Source: Certhia americana (taxonomy: Eukaryota; Chordata; Aves; Passeriformes; Certhiidae). From it: a stretch of DNA of 64,000 nt. The stretch is from the NCBI GenBank assembly GCA_018697195.1, contig CM031858.1, positions 78,189,133-78,253,132 of the forward strand. The letters are read 5' to 3'. A program made the translations under genes and the position numbers. Of the stretch, positions 1 through 12,599 are shown piece after piece. The notes under the pieces are model-generated. The model saw only the letters and a list, made by a program, of their open reading frames with translations. It was not told where the DNA came from and did no database searches. Numbering within the stretch: the stretch's first letter is position 1; every line of letters begins with the position of its first letter.

Positions 1-1060
1 GACTCCTTGTTTCCATGAAGGCTTTAATGTGATTGTAAGCTGTGAGGTGTATTGCTAAGATTAAAAAAAATATTCCATTGTGTCAGTTAAGATGAATTCT
101 CTGTATTTTTTATTTCATATGAAGGTATTCCTGGCTGTGACTCTGTAACTTTGAAATACAGTCTCTTAGGAACCATGAGCAGATTTAACCACAAATAGCT
201 AAATGTGCCTAGATACATGAAGTTATTTTAACTATCTCCCTAGCTAATTAGATCATGGGACCAGGATCATATGGCTAGATTAATTAAGGTAAAACAGGGC
301 ATTTGTAATAATTAAGTCACCTCTTTGGTACTCTTTCCAGAGCAGAGAGTCAATGAACATCACTACTGCAGCAGCTGATGACTGGCACTTCCAACCACAG
401 ATGCAGTCTCACCAAAGCTGCTGTTTTTGCAAGACAGCACAGAAGGCTCCCTTGGACAGTCTGATTTTGTTTGCTTTAAGAAGACCAGAGGAGCTCCTTC
501 CCAGGTGATAACCCTAAAGCTGCTCAGAGGTGAGGTTTCCAAGTACAGCAGGGTGAGACAGTAAAGAGATTCAAGCCAGGAACGAGAAACTTAGAAAAAA
601 AACCTTAAAAGGCTGAGACCAGGTAGTGGACCCCCAGTCAAATTCCAAGGGCGTTGAAAAGGAAGTTCGGGACTAGGGAGGACTCTGGTTTTTCATTCCA
701 ATACTCAAAGCTTCTGCATACTTGAAACAAGCATTAGTATTCAAAACTTGAAAGGGCTTGAGGGCGGAGATCAGGCTGAGAATAAGCCTTATATTTATCT
801 ATTATTTTGGCTCTATCGACACTGTACATTTTCTCTGTGTGCGGACTCAATTAGCTGAGATGACTAGCTGTAACTCTAATGAAAATAATGTCTTTTGAGG
901 GGTTTTTTGGGGAGCACAATGTACAGCAGATGATATAAATCAATTCCCTTCAATTACCTGGCCCCCTGCTTCAGGAGATTCAGAGAGACCAAAGGCTATC
1001 TTGTGTCTTCACCCCGTAGCTACAAACTTGTCCTTCAGAAGAAAAGACGTATATCTGTCA
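1..1060. other. AT-rich non-coding stretch
   Basis: I see no gene, repeat family or long open frame here. The sequence is moderately AT-rich with short A and T runs. It looks like intronic or intergenic bird DNA. Confidence 0.5.
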
Positions 1061-1072
1061 TCATGAACTCAC

Positions 1073-1151
1073 TTGACCTGGACACTGCCCCCACCTTGAT
1101 GGCATCATACTCAATGTCCACAGCAATCACGTTGTCATCTCCATCATTCAT
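1073..1151 (-). other. possible short coding exon (doubtful)
   Basis: On the minus strand an ATG at 1151-1149 opens 26 codons reading MNDGDDNVIAVDIEYDAIK and a short tail. The stretch is followed at 1072 by GTGAGT, a strong splice donor, leaving a phase-1 exon end. The peptide looks more protein-like than the surrounding short frames, being acidic and without low complexity. Against it, the frame runs on to a stop soon after the donor, and the upstream acceptor candidate (AAATAAAG before CATAACATCT) has a weak pyrimidine tract. I do not recognise the protein. It lies on the same strand as the candidate first exon in the CpG island about 9 kb away, so it could be a downstream exon of that transcript. 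That link is inference only. Confidence 0.15.
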
Positions 1152-1189
1152 AGATGTTATGCTTTATTTAGACACAATTAAAATCTAGA

Positions 1190-4100
1190 GCAATTAGAAG
1201 TGGATCCAAAGAATGGTTTTCTATAAAAGAAGCCCAGGCCAGTATGACTGTGACAGCTACTGGCCTTTATGCAATATGCAACCCAGCATAGCCACAGCTT
1301 GACAGACAAGCTTTGTCTTTTATAATAGCAAATGTTTCCCCTAAAACTTCTGGAAGGTTGTTCAACTCACTAATGCAGTCTAATTAAGAGTTTGCAGCAA
1401 TTTAATTTTCTACAGGAATCAAACAAATCTAGTTCTTCTTGAAAATAAGATTATTCAAGCTATCACAGAAGGATTGGGCTTGCTGGTGGATTTTTTTTTT
1501 TCATTTAGGTAAGAGCTGTTTAAAACTAAAACAATGTGTAAAAAGGAAAAAATTCCTCTTTCAGTCAGCAGAGGAAATAACATTAATATTTCTTCAACTG
1601 GTAAGAAGTTTAAAACTCTTGAATGCTTTCAGCTGGCAGAGCTCCAAGTTTTCCATATTGTTACAGGATTTGCATGAAACTTTGTTTAAGACCAAGTTCT
1701 CATGTTGATATGATCTCACTTTAGTAAACATCTAGATTTGGGAACCATATGCATGCAAACCATTGGGGTCTAGTAGCATGACTTATAGAGTTTAAAATTA
1801 AAGTTTTAAAAGAAGTGGTTCTGGACTCTTACCTTTATTCATTACATATGCATGCCAGCACACAATTAAGCTGATGACATAGATCTTCCTGTGTTCTGCA
1901 TGTCTGCTAATGCACACACTTGCATGTTATTGAGTGATTATCAAGGTGTTCCCTGAAATAGGCTGAGTTAGTACATGGCTGAAAATATGGACTTCTAGAA
2001 AGGATAAGCAATGGAAATGGCTACACAGCAAACATGCTAATTTAATTTAAATACAAATAAATAAGCTACAGTAACATGGCAAGGAAGGGCACAGAGCCAA
2101 AACTAGATGAAAAATTATTTTGAAGACAACAAAACTGTTTTTAATGGGATAAATTTACAAATATGGACAGAGAAAATACAGTATATCCCAACAGGTTAGA
2201 ATACAGTTTCTAACAAGGAGCATTTAAAATAGCTTCTTTAGTCAGGAGAAAATGTGCCAAAGAACTTGTTTTTTAAGTAGAAGGGAAATAAAAGCTTCTG
2301 AGATAAATATTTCTGTGCTCAGCCTGTAAATTTACTGTCATTGCTCCACAGAAAACTCCTGGACAAGCATTTCTTTCTGAACTACAAATCTGTCAGTGCA
2401 GAATTTCCTTTGTTCTCTAGCACCTCTGTGTTTCAGATAGTAAGGCACTCGGATGTTCCTCACAGGGTCAATGGCTGTGGGAGAGCATGCAATGCCAGCT
2501 CATTCCCCTCAACACCATACTCCATATATCTACTCCAACTCAGAATACACATGGCAAGTATTTAAAGACACAATATTTATCCTGCTTCAAGCATTTGTCA
2601 TCTGTTAACTGATATGTTTGCTCTTCTCCGTAATGTCTTGGTAACAGTGACGTTCCGAGAGATGTTTACAAAAACACCTGCAGGTGAGTTGCAGTCCAGT
2701 TTGAACCCTTGGTAGCAGAAGGTACCTCAGCACTGAAGGTTACTTCTAATACATTGTGGCCCAGTGGACTGTCAATACAATGTGCTTTTCAGTTGGGAAG
2801 AGAGACACCATAAGAAGTGCACATTCCTATTGCTATCAGCACCAATAATTTCTTCATTAATCTGTCAGTCACTGACCCATCCACAGAAGAGGATGACAGC
2901 TGAACTTTCAGTGACCTAATAATCACTCTAGTGCCTATAAAAAAACATTGTAATATTAGTTCTCTTGATCTCTGTTGAGGCTTCTACTTACTATTACACA
3001 AAAGGAAAAGAGTGGACTCCAGTGAACTATCATATTTCAGTACACACGGCAACTCTTACTTAGCTTGGCTCTAAAAGTATTATTCATTAAGGTAATATCT
3101 CCATTCAAGGCAATTGGATGGAAAGGATGGGACACTATGCAGAAAGCTGAATGTTCCTCTAGATATCACTAGGGAAACTAGCACTGAATAAATCATTAAA
3201 ATGCACAATACTGGTGGAACATCAGATGGCTACAAGCAGCTTCAAAGGGTTCTGCTGGTACCTCTTCATCAGAGGATGGTTTTTTCCCAGATAAAGATCT
3301 CCGAGGATAAGAAATGAGAAAAAGGAATGACATAAAGAAGCATAGAATGGATAAATTCTTCTTACTAAAATTTTCTCCTGTGAGTAATACCAGATCCTTC
3401 AAAAAAAGGTATCTTCAAGGACAACTCATCACTCTCACATCCTACATGCAGCATTCTAGAGCTATCAGAAAGCTCTTAGCTATGATTGTTGGAGTTACAT
3501 AGAGCATGTGTGGACTACAAACAAGGAAAGGGTTTCCACATTTCCACATCTGATTCATTCTGCTAATTTAAGCATTTGAATTACAGATCAGGGGCTATCC
3601 TGAGCACTCAGGTACCCTACAGAAGTGTCACATCTCCTAGTGAGAGCTCCAAGTGAAATAAAGTTACAAATCAACAGCACTGTCCTACATCCCAAGCAAG
3701 AGAGCTTGGAAGAGCCTGGAAAATCTGGCCTGATTTTGAATTTTATCTTTGGAGATGCTTTGCAAGGCGTGTAGATTTGAAAAGAAAAACAACAGCCAAC
3801 ACACATCTTTCACCCTCTCTTCAGTGATACCAGTTATTCCCAGTGCAGGCAATACATTCACTGGGGCAGGGTTTACATGCAGGGCTGAATGATGCTGCTG
3901 GAGGAAAATGAGCCCCATTCTCTCAGCACATCTAGTTAGGAAATATAGGTTACAGCAGCTAGCACATTTTCCCCATTTGCTTCAGTTTTTCTGGTGACAG
4001 TGAGAAACCCATAAGAACGGTTTTCACCACCTCAGATCTCACTGAATTTGCCTATTCCCACCAGATCTGCACAGTTAGCAGCAAAAGTCAATCACACACT

Positions 4101-7100
4101 TACCAGCACTGGCCAAAATACAGCATCTTTGCCTTCCTGGAAACTGTGTACAAGAGGGAAACGTAGAAATAATCTGAACACCTCATCCAGTGGTGACAGG
4201 TTTCGCCCTGTCCTTTTCCAGTCCCCTAGTTTTATACCACCTCTACCCTGTTTTTGTTTTTGTTTTCATTCTCCGCTAATGATGTGCTTCACTGCCTTGA
4301 GGAAGGATGATTACAGGAAGCTGATATAGCAATTCTCTGGCTCCAGTCTATCTCTGACAAGTGCATACAAAAGCATTTCTCATGGTGTAACTCTTCCATG
4401 TTGACTATGTTTGTAATTGGGGTTTCACTGTTTTCTGTATCCTGATTTGTGCACATTTGGCATGTGTTTTTCTAAGGTAGGAAGATGAGAGAAACTTGCA
4501 ACAATTCTATCATTGTTGATCTACTCTTTGTTTCTAACTTTATTTCATTTCTTCTCCACAGTTCAGCCATCATCTTAAATTTGTCTAGCAGATGCACGTC
4601 AACAGGATTCCACTGTAACCAATCACACAAGGAAAACAGTAATAGCAGAAAATAAGTTCAAAAACTATACCCAGGCTCTGTCCTTCTGTAGGGGTTACAT
4701 TCTGCATCCCATTGAGTATTTAAAGACTATTGAAACAGGAACTAGTCAGCATGCCCCTGGTTTTACCACTCATCCAAAACTAGCTTCCATTTGTCATTCA
4801 AAGTCATGATGGCAGAGATTTCTGTCATTAAAATTAATCCTTAGGAAACTTTGTCATTATACCTACTAGGCTTTTGCCTGAAGGAAAAGGTTATGCATCA
4901 TATCCTCTTCATGCCAAGGCATCAGTAGTATTACAATCACCATCATGACATTATCCATCAAGGTTGGTAACTAAGGCCCAGTCTTATTATACATTCAGTG
5001 TTGTATCCTTTGTAAGGGCAGTAAGTCTCTAATCAAAATGAAGATCCTGCCATCAGTCCTATAGTTTACATAGTTACCAGGTCATGCTGCTCTGAACAAC
5101 TGCTAAGGCAGCGTACACAAAATAAAATCTTTTGAAAAGACGTTCAAATTACTAAAGGTTAAAAAAAAAAATCCCTGGATCAGCAGATCATAATCATATG
5201 TGGCACCATTTACCAGGCTAAAATCTAAACTATGCAACATGTGACTAAAAAGCATGTGGCTTTCCCAATGCTATCACACCGGTGGGGTACTTGGCAGTAC
5301 ATACCCAACAAGTCAAGCAACTATACAGACTACTTCATTCCTATCCTGCAGAAGACAATACCAAACACATCAAAAGACATCATTCTGTGATTTATATCCT
5401 AAGACAGAAGGTTTTTATTAATAAAACTGTTTCCTCAGAGTTAAATTCCATTAACCATACTTAAGACAGAATTACTACACATCTTGCTCCCAGACAAAAC
5501 CTGACCATTCCACATGTGTTACAAATCAGTATCTCTTTACATTTATTGGTGTGCAGAAGAAAGTCAAAGGATTTATTTTCAAATTCTGGCAAGTCAGGAA
5601 TCTTTCATGTTTGAGGAATCACACTGCTATCAATCTATTTCTATTTTAAACTTATGATTTTTTTATACCAAATAACCAATAGATATGTTTTTATAATAAC
5701 CACATTTCTCCATCTTGAAGTAAGAAGCTTAGGTGGCATCACTTTTAGGGAAGAGAACTGTGAGATACAAGATATTGTAAGGAAGACTCCATAGTCTTTT
5801 CCATTCTGCACAAGGTTTCCCCTCTTCTTCCCCCTGCATATTTTTTTAATCTTGAAAGCATTTCCTACTAATGCATGAGACCTCCATTATGCTGCATATG
5901 GTTTCTATTATCAAGTCTATAATGCTTTCAGGAATTTCTTTGATTTGTCTGGTTGTTACCTCATTCTTTTCATTCCTGATTGACACAGAAGCAGCAACCC
6001 AAGTCATTCCTAAGTATCTTTCTTTAGTTATAAATCAGTCTCCATACTTTGGTAGCATACCTCAAAATGACCTGCCTTTACTATCCTTGTATGAATGAAG
6101 GTAAGGCCTTGAATACTGGTTGATTATTATACTCTTCATTATGTATTTGAAGATCATCCAGTTTTCTTACTTGAAGAACTAGATTTTATCCGCTAAATTT
6201 ACATTGCACCCATGGACACTACTCTTACACCCACACACCTAAACCAAGACCTGTGATTTGTGCACAAATGTGTGCAAAAAACTGCAGAGTACTCTTCGTA
6301 CAGATGGGACAAAAAAAAAAAAAAAAAAAAAAAAAACAAAAACAAAAAAAAAACACCTCCAAAATTCTTGTTTTCAAAATTAATGCAAGATCAGTTTTTC
6401 CATGGCAGATTTCCAAATAATTAGTAGTTCAATGGTAGCTGAGTGCCTAAAAATGTAACCACACAGAACTCTCCCAAGATTTCATGGGAAGACCTGTTTC
6501 TACCCTGGAACCAGCTTTTTTTTTTTTTTTGTACCCTGCTCAGTGCATGCCATTGGGCCATGGGTGGGTGTCGGCACAAGGGAAGAATTTACCATTGTTC
6601 AGATGGAAGCCGTCATGTATGCAGGAGGTTCTGCTGTAGGACTCCATGGTTCACTGCATGGGGCAAAGCTACCAGTGGAACACAGCGCAAACAGAAGAAG
6701 CTTCACTTGGAAAATACAATTTATTCCACAGACTTGACTTTGAAAGATCAAGAAACAAATACTTAAGGACTGGAGACAGCTCTAGACATAGTTCAGAAAT
6801 TATAGAGGTTGCATACTCTGTAGTATTAAGGTAAGAGTATGTGCCAAAGGTATTCCACTTTCTGAAATAAATCAACCTTATGTCACCATGTTGCTTCAGA
6901 GGGTGTTGCATTTCAAATGCAAAGATGTATGGAAGAGGGTGGGGGGAAGAGAAAAAAATTTCACCGGATCATTCCTTCAGGCAATACCTTGAACAGTGAT
7001 TTTACCATTTCTATCCTTTTAATGTTGATTTTAACTAGGTATTATATACTCAGAGGTTCAAATCAACAGAAAAAAGCCTGCTGCTTGATTGCATTTTGGC

Positions 7101-8080
7101 AGCTACATACAATTTCCCTGTATAAACAATTTCATACATGGAACATACAAGAATAGACAGAGCCACCATGAATTTCACAGCGTTTTGTGTTTATTCTGTC
7201 CACAGATCAGAACTGGTGCTCCCCGGGTAAATGGAAACAGCCAGACAAAAAGAAAATACCCACTGCATACAATCCACTAGCAAGGGAGATCACAAAACAA
7301 AGCTTCTCCCTCACATGAAATTTTGTGAGACAATGAGTAGACAGCCAAGTGCAAAAACCTTTGGCCATGTCCTTGCTTCTTCTTTTTCTCTCAACCCTAA
7401 AGGCTGCCCAGAATTCTCAGAAATACTCTGAATACAAAAGGATTGTGTGGGATAAGGTATGTACCCTGGAGAAAGCAGTAGCAGCACATGCTGCATCTTC
7501 CTTCAGTATGGCACTCCCACTCCAGACCCTGGCTTAATGGGGAAAATCTACACAGGGAAAAAAAACCTGTTTTTGAAGACTGGCCACCAGTTTAGGTGGT
7601 GCCTGGCAAGCATCTGGCATGCAGAGAGGAGACATTTAGACATATTTTAGGGCTCTAATGATTTCTTCAGAAGAGGTCTTAATTGGAAACACTGGAAATA
7701 TCAAGTAATTGCTATGCAAGGGGCCTTGGGGTGTATGTTTTCTAGTGAGTGTTCATCACCCTGGAGAGGAAGCAATAAAATCCACTGCCATCGCCTGTTT
7801 AGCAGCCCACTGGCAATATTCTTTTGTCAGCTTTAACTCCAGCCTGACTAACGCACCAGTTGTCTTCTGTTCAGAAACTGTCATTAGCTTACAAAATTAT
7901 CCATTTCAAACAGGCTTAAGCATGCTCCCTCTAAAGAGATATATATCCGAATTTTGGACAAGAATTGAGAAAGAAGAGTGGTGAAGAAGGAACCAACGCC
8001 AGCATCAAGACGCAACAATTCGAACAAAAGAGATCTCAAGATGTCGCACTAACACGCACGCACACAATCTTCCTCTTGAT
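1190..8080. other. AT-rich non-coding stretch
   Basis: I see no recognisable gene or interspersed repeat in this stretch. It holds homopolymer tracts, chiefly the A-rich tract at 6311-6353 and a T run at about 6518-6531, and many short chance open frames without supporting splice or protein evidence. GC content rises towards 8,000 as the CpG island begins. Confidence 0.5.
6311..6353. repeat. A-rich homopolymer tract
   Basis: A run of 26 A is followed by CAAAAAC and a further A run. No retroposon body could be recognised upstream, so a SINE or processed-pseudogene tail is not supported. It is best treated as simple low-complexity DNA. Confidence 0.9.
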
Positions 8081-8282
8081 AGATTGCTTCCCCTCGGCAG
8101 AGGGAGATGCTTCAGGAGCCCGCCCGCCCGGGCACGCAGAGCACGCGTGTGTCTCCTAGACGGAACCCGGCAGGGAGCACGTCCCTGCGGCGTGGCTGCT
8201 CCGCGGGGCTCCCTACTGCGGCACGTACGCGGCACCGCTTCGCCCTCTTTGCACAAAGCGACCCACGAACGACCCCACGCTG

Positions 8283-8364
8283 CCGCAGAGGGACCCCTGC
8301 CCCCCGTCTCCTGCCCCCCAAGGCCGCAGAGGGACCCCTGCTCCCCGTCTCCTGCCCCCCAAGG
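8283..8364. repeat. tandem duplication, 2 x 41 bp
   Basis: Two adjacent 41-bp units (8283-8323 and 8324-8364) begin CCGCAGAGGGACCCCTGC. They differ at one position, and a partial third unit (CCGCTGAGAGG) follows. The near identity points to a recent duplication within the CpG island. Confidence 0.9.
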
Positions 8365-8801
8365 CCGCTGAGAGGGGCGGGGGCGGGTGTTGGAGCCCGG
8401 GCCGGGGGAGCTCTGAGGGCACCCGCAGGCGCTCGCCTGCCGCCGACAGAAACCCGCTGCGGGCGGGGAGGGGGCGGGCAACACGGCCGGCCTTTTCCTC
8501 ATCCTAAATGCCAAATTTTTGTGTCGGTGAGGTGAGGGGGGGACACGGGCGGGGGGGAGCACGGGTTCGCTCTGCCATCGCGCACAGTAACAGACGCCAA
8601 TGTTAAGCCAGGCGCAGCGCGGGGAGGGAAGGTGCCGGGGTACCGCTGGGTGACCCCGACGAAGCGGGCCGGGTGCGGGGAAGCGCCCGGGGGTCGCGGC
8701 GCAGCGCGGAGCCTTTGTTCCGCCGCCGGCCCCATCCGCGCCGCCGCCTCCGCGCATGCGTCGGGCACAGACAAAGGCGCGGGCAGGGCGGCGGGGGCTT
8801 C

Positions 8802-8852
8802 CCGCATCCCACTCCGCCCCGCATCCCACTCCGCCCCGCATCCCACTCCGCA
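8802..8852. repeat. tandem repeat, 3 x 17 bp
   Basis: Three consecutive units of CCGCATCCCACTCCGCC occupy 8802-8818, 8819-8835 and 8836-8852; the third ends in CA. Degenerate CCGCATCTCCCC-like units continue to about 8,950. On the minus strand the array creates a glycine-rich repetitive frame that is not credible as a protein. Confidence 0.9.
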
Positions 8853-9664
8853 TCCCCCGCCGTTCCGCATCTCCCCCCTACACTCCGTAGACCCCTCCAC
8901 TCCGCATCTCCCCGTCGCCCCGCATCCCCCCCCCGCTTCGCATCTCCCTGCGCGGCGCCCACCGGCGTGTCAGGAGGGTGGGGGTGTCCCGGGGGTGTGC
9001 GTGTGTCCGCCTCCCTCTCCCCCGCGTGAGCCGCCACGCCCAGCTGAGGCGCGGGGAAAGCGCCCTGCGGGAGCCGCGTTTGAAAGACACGCGTGTGCGT
9101 GGGGGAAAGGAGACACCGCGGGTCGGGAGGGAAAAGGAAAAAAAAAAAGGTCGAGGGGAGTTGTAGCTTTCTTTGGTGGGGGAAAAACGGAAAGCCAGAG
9201 TGTGGATGGGGACCTGTGGGAAGCGAGGGGCGGCAGTCGGTGAATATTCATAGAATAGGCGCATCGGAGCGTAGGGCGGCAGCCGCGGTCCCTGTCGTGT
9301 TTGACGGCGGGTCCGTAGCCCCTGTTCGGGCAGCCGAGCCCCGGCTGTGCTGCTCCTCCGAGGGCAGCGCTTCAAACCCACCCGCGCGGCCACGCGCACG
9401 CGTGACCGCGGAGGCAGCGCCGCTTCCGCGCCGCCTCGCCGGGGACAATCGCGTTGTCGCCGGCCACAATGGGCAGCCGCTGCTTCCCCGTTCCTTTCCT
9501 GCCCCAACGCCCTCCGCACCCCGCGGAGCCCCCCACCAGCCGCCCGACCCCCCGCGATCCCCCTGCAGCACCGCCGCCCCCCGCCCAGCCGCCCTGCCAT
9601 CTTCCTGGCGCCGTGCGTGCTCTTCTCCCAGCGCTTCCTTTCATGGAGAGCTTGGGGCATCTTC

Positions 9665-9715
9665 CTTTTTTTCTCTTTTTTTTTTTTTTTTTTCTTTTTC
9701 TTTTTCCTTTTTATT
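9665..9715. repeat. T-rich tract inside the CpG island
   Basis: A 50-base T-rich tract with scattered C is followed by TTATTTTAAATTATTATTAATTAAG, an AT-only patch that interrupts the GC-rich island. It separates the proximal and distal halves of the island. Confidence 0.85.
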
Positions 9716-10128
9716 TTAAATTATTATTAATTAAGCAGACTCCCTTTGAAAACAGGCTAAAAGCACCGAAAAGAAATTGGGCATGAACCACTATTATTCC
9801 CACCACACCCACCGCTACCCCCACCCTTCCCCAAGAGAGCCTTCCCGGGCATTTAAATCTCACGGAATCGCCTTCGGTCCGTTGTGTGCCTCGATCCCGC
9901 TCCCAGGTGGTCCCCTCTCGAGGAATCGAGCTCCTCGCAGCGATATTCCTAAAATGTGCCCGGGCAGGCGCCTCCTGGGCTGCTCCGCTCTTTCTGCTCT
10001 TACCGATTCACACGCACATCTCCTCTCCCCACAATCGAGACACAACGGAAGGGGGGAAAATGATAAAAACGGCAAAGCTCTCGCGGGCTGCTGTGTAAAT
10101 GGCATAAGTGAGACACACCGCGTCTTAC

Positions 10129-10372
10129 CTTTATGTGTTTTTCCTCTGTCCCTGTCGGTGTGTTTGTGTGCTGGGGTGTCACAAAGAGAGTCCCAGGTAG
10201 CCCAGAGCCCCCTCGCCTCGCTCGGAGCGATGTGGCTCTCGCCCGCTCGCTCGCCGGGACTGGAGTGCCTAGTGCCTGCTGGAGCACTGCCGCCGCTACC
10301 GCGGCTGCTGCCTCTGCATTTCTCACTCTCTCCCCCTCCCTCTTTCCCTCCCTCCCCTCTTCCCTGTGACAG
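10129..10372 (-). promoter_or_regulatory. candidate leftward first exon and core promoter
   Basis: Reading the minus strand, an AATAAATAAATAAA element (10415-10400 on the plus strand) sits where a TATA-like box would lie, about 30 bases before GAACTGCCCACAGACTG. A purine-rich leader (GAGGGAGGGAAAGAGGGAGG) and GCGAGCGAGCGGGCGAGAGC follow. The stretch ends in ACATAAAG followed by GTAAGA, a consensus 5' splice donor, so the exon would end at 10129 and the intron start at 10128. There is no convincing ATG-initiated frame, so this would be an untranslated first exon. The start at about 10,372 is only an estimate. The gene is unknown, and the next exon would lie at lower coordinates, possibly outside the window. 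Confidence 0.35.
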
Positions 10373-11237
10373 TCTGTGGGCAGTTCAAAAGCCACACGCT
10401 TTATTTATTTATTTTCCGTGCTCGCGGGCGGGGGATGCGCTGCGCGGCGCTCGCGCTTAGGGGGCGCACGGACCCCAGGTTTAAATATCAGCCGTGCAGG
10501 CTGGGGGGGGGCTGGATCGCGGGTCCGCGAACGCACCTTGCAGCATTACCCCCCCACACCCCTCAAAAAAAGGGAAGGGAGCGGCCAACCTCCCTGCCCT
10601 GAGGAGAGCGGGCGCGGCGCGGGGCCACACGCCGAGGTGCGGGGCGCTCCGCCATCCTCCGCACCCGAACCGCGGCGCGGGCGACTGTGACCATGGGGCG
10701 GAGGGTCCGTCCCCGGCGGAGCTGGGATGCTGCGCGAAGGAGGGAACGGGCAAGCCGGGCCACCTGCCTACACCTGCAACCCTCTCGGCGAGTTGGAAAG
10801 CCGCTTGCACGGCGGAGAGGGGCGGCACGGGCGGAAGAAACTAAAAATTCCCGGGCCTGGAAGCTCTTGGCACGCTCAAGGAGAGGGTCTGCCGATTAAA
10901 CACAAGAGGCAGCAAAATAGAGGAAAGCAACACATTTCTCAGGAGAATGGATCTCTCCCGGGCGCTCCTGCAGCTGAAGAGCTGGGCCTGAACGTCGCTG
11001 GGGCTTCAGGACTGGTATCCCTCTAGCTCTTCCCCTGGTTCAAAGCATCCCTGAGGCCGCCACAGCACAACCGAGGGTGCCTCCCGTACTTTCCCACCGC
11101 CCTCTTTTTACAGCCTAGCTGTGGCAGGGGCCGGGTGTGCCCTGCTTGTTGCTGAGCGCCCGCTCCACGCTGCGGGAGCCCGGCGGCGGCGGGCGATGTG
11201 CGGGGCTGGGGCGCCCTCTGCTCCCCGTGCGGCGGCC

Positions 11238-11277
11238 GGGCTGGGCTGGGCTGGGCTGGGCCGGGCCGGGCTGGGCT
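11238..11277. repeat. GGGCT pentanucleotide repeat
   Basis: Eight five-base units of GGGCT, with GGGCC variants, run in tandem within the CpG island. It is a short GC-rich microsatellite and possibly length-variable. Confidence 0.9.
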
Positions 11278-12599
11278 CTGGCAACGCCGAGTGACCGGCC
11301 CCGGGACCCGCAGCCCGGGAAGGCCGGTGGAGTGGAGCCGCTGGGAACGGACCCGCGGCGGCGGCACGTCTTGCGGGAACTTCTGGCTCAAGGGGCGCGA
11401 TCCGGCTACGCCGGGTCTTCAAAGCCAGCAGCACCATCTTTCAGCAAGAACAATGGAAGCTGTTTCCCATTTATCTGGGGACGAGGACCGAGTGAGAGAC
11501 GCGTAATAGGCTCTTGATAAGGTTAAGTCCGGTTTGCATTTTCGATGGATATGGAGAGAAAGGGGAGCAGGGTATGTGGAGAGGGAGGACGCGGCCGCCA
11601 GGGTGTTCTGAGAGCCGTGGTATGCGGTGTGAAGTGCGGTGCGAGGAATTACGCTTCCCGGACATTCCCATGAAGGAAAACTATCGGGCAATAAAATGCA
11701 TTTGAGTTTGTGTTTTACACACCGCACCCTGCAACCTGTAGCTGTGCCGAGCGTTCACCCAGCCTCTGCCGGGGCGGGGAGCCGGTCCAAAGCGCCAGGG
11801 GAGAGGCTCATGGACGACCCGGCAGCTCGACCAGAACCCCCGCTGTCTCCCTGTGGTCACACAAAAGCCCTGGGCATGAAGGGATGAAGGGAGGAGCACG
11901 GACGAGGCGGGTTCACAGGGCAGGGACAATTCCTTATATTTTTGTAAAATTGTTCACAAACCAGTCTTTCCCTTATATTTTTATTTTATGGGGTTTTATT
12001 TTCCTAGTTCTCCTTCGTATCTCCGCGTTTTCCTGGTGGTTTAAACCTCTCTCTGCAGCCGCCGGGGAGCAGAGCTCTCCATGCCACACCTGCCCCGATG
12101 CAGCATCCCACCTTCCCGAGAAGCGGTGCGGGCTGGCTGCGCCCTGCCGCAGCTGGGGGAGGGAGGACCCTTTCTCCCCACACCCCTGGTCACGATATCT
12201 CTGCGCTCACGATAACGGGCTCGGGGAGGCGGCTGCACCGCACGGGTGAGGCATGTAGCAGTCAGCGTGAAATTGGGTAATCGAGGAAAAAGAAGAAAGG
12301 GACGGGGAAACGCCCTGACACGTCCTCGGCCGTTGGAGAAGGAGGTAGCTGCTCCCCACGGAGGCGAGGCGCGTCCCGCCCCCGCGCTGCCTTCACGTAG
12401 CCCCGGGTAGCAGGGTTCCGCCCGCCCGCTTTCCCGGGAGCATCCCTGGAGAGGCAGCAGTAACGCTGGCGCCTGCCCAGCGGTGGCGTGCTGCAAGGTC
12501 AAAGGAGAAAATCCCTCTCCTCAGTTTTATTTCTGAGCCAAGGGTATTTGTGAGGCAGGGCTGGAGAGAAGTGAGAGGCAAGATGGGTCCAAAATTTAG

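Larger units (their letters stand above)
8085..12500. promoter_or_regulatory. large composite CpG island, probable promoter region
   Basis: Base composition changes abruptly from AT-rich DNA to GC-rich DNA full of CpG dinucleotides, with several sub-islands (about 8,100-9,640, 9,880-11,000, 11,110-11,500 and 11,590-12,480). GC boxes of the GGGGCGGGG type cluster near 8,374-8,382 and 8,460-8,480. Runs of G separated by short spacers near 8,530-8,562 could form G-quadruplexes. In birds, islands of this size usually mark promoters of broadly expressed or developmental genes. Long frames occur on both strands here, but they are arginine-, proline- and alanine-rich and overlap each other, as expected from GC-rich non-coding DNA. 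I could not name the gene. Direction is unproven, although a leftward first exon is suggested at 10,129. Confidence 0.85.

Noticed and set aside
6311..6353. Poly-A tail of a processed pseudogene
   Set aside because: No coding remnant or retroposon body could be recognised upstream, so the tract is simple low-complexity DNA.
8005..8853. 282-codon minus-strand frame in the CpG island
   Set aside because: It is arginine-, proline- and glycine-rich, overlaps frames on both strands, and includes the 17-bp and 41-bp tandem repeats. This is compositional openness, not a gene.
8878..9719. Overlapping 200-260-codon frames on both strands
   Set aside because: They lie in the same GC-rich DNA with no domain, splice or start evidence, and one runs into a poly-T tract giving runs of Phe and Ser.
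10000..10395. 131-codon minus-strand frame over the proposed first exon
   Set aside because: It has a GTG start, runs through the splice donor into the intron and resembles no protein. The exon is better read as untranslated.
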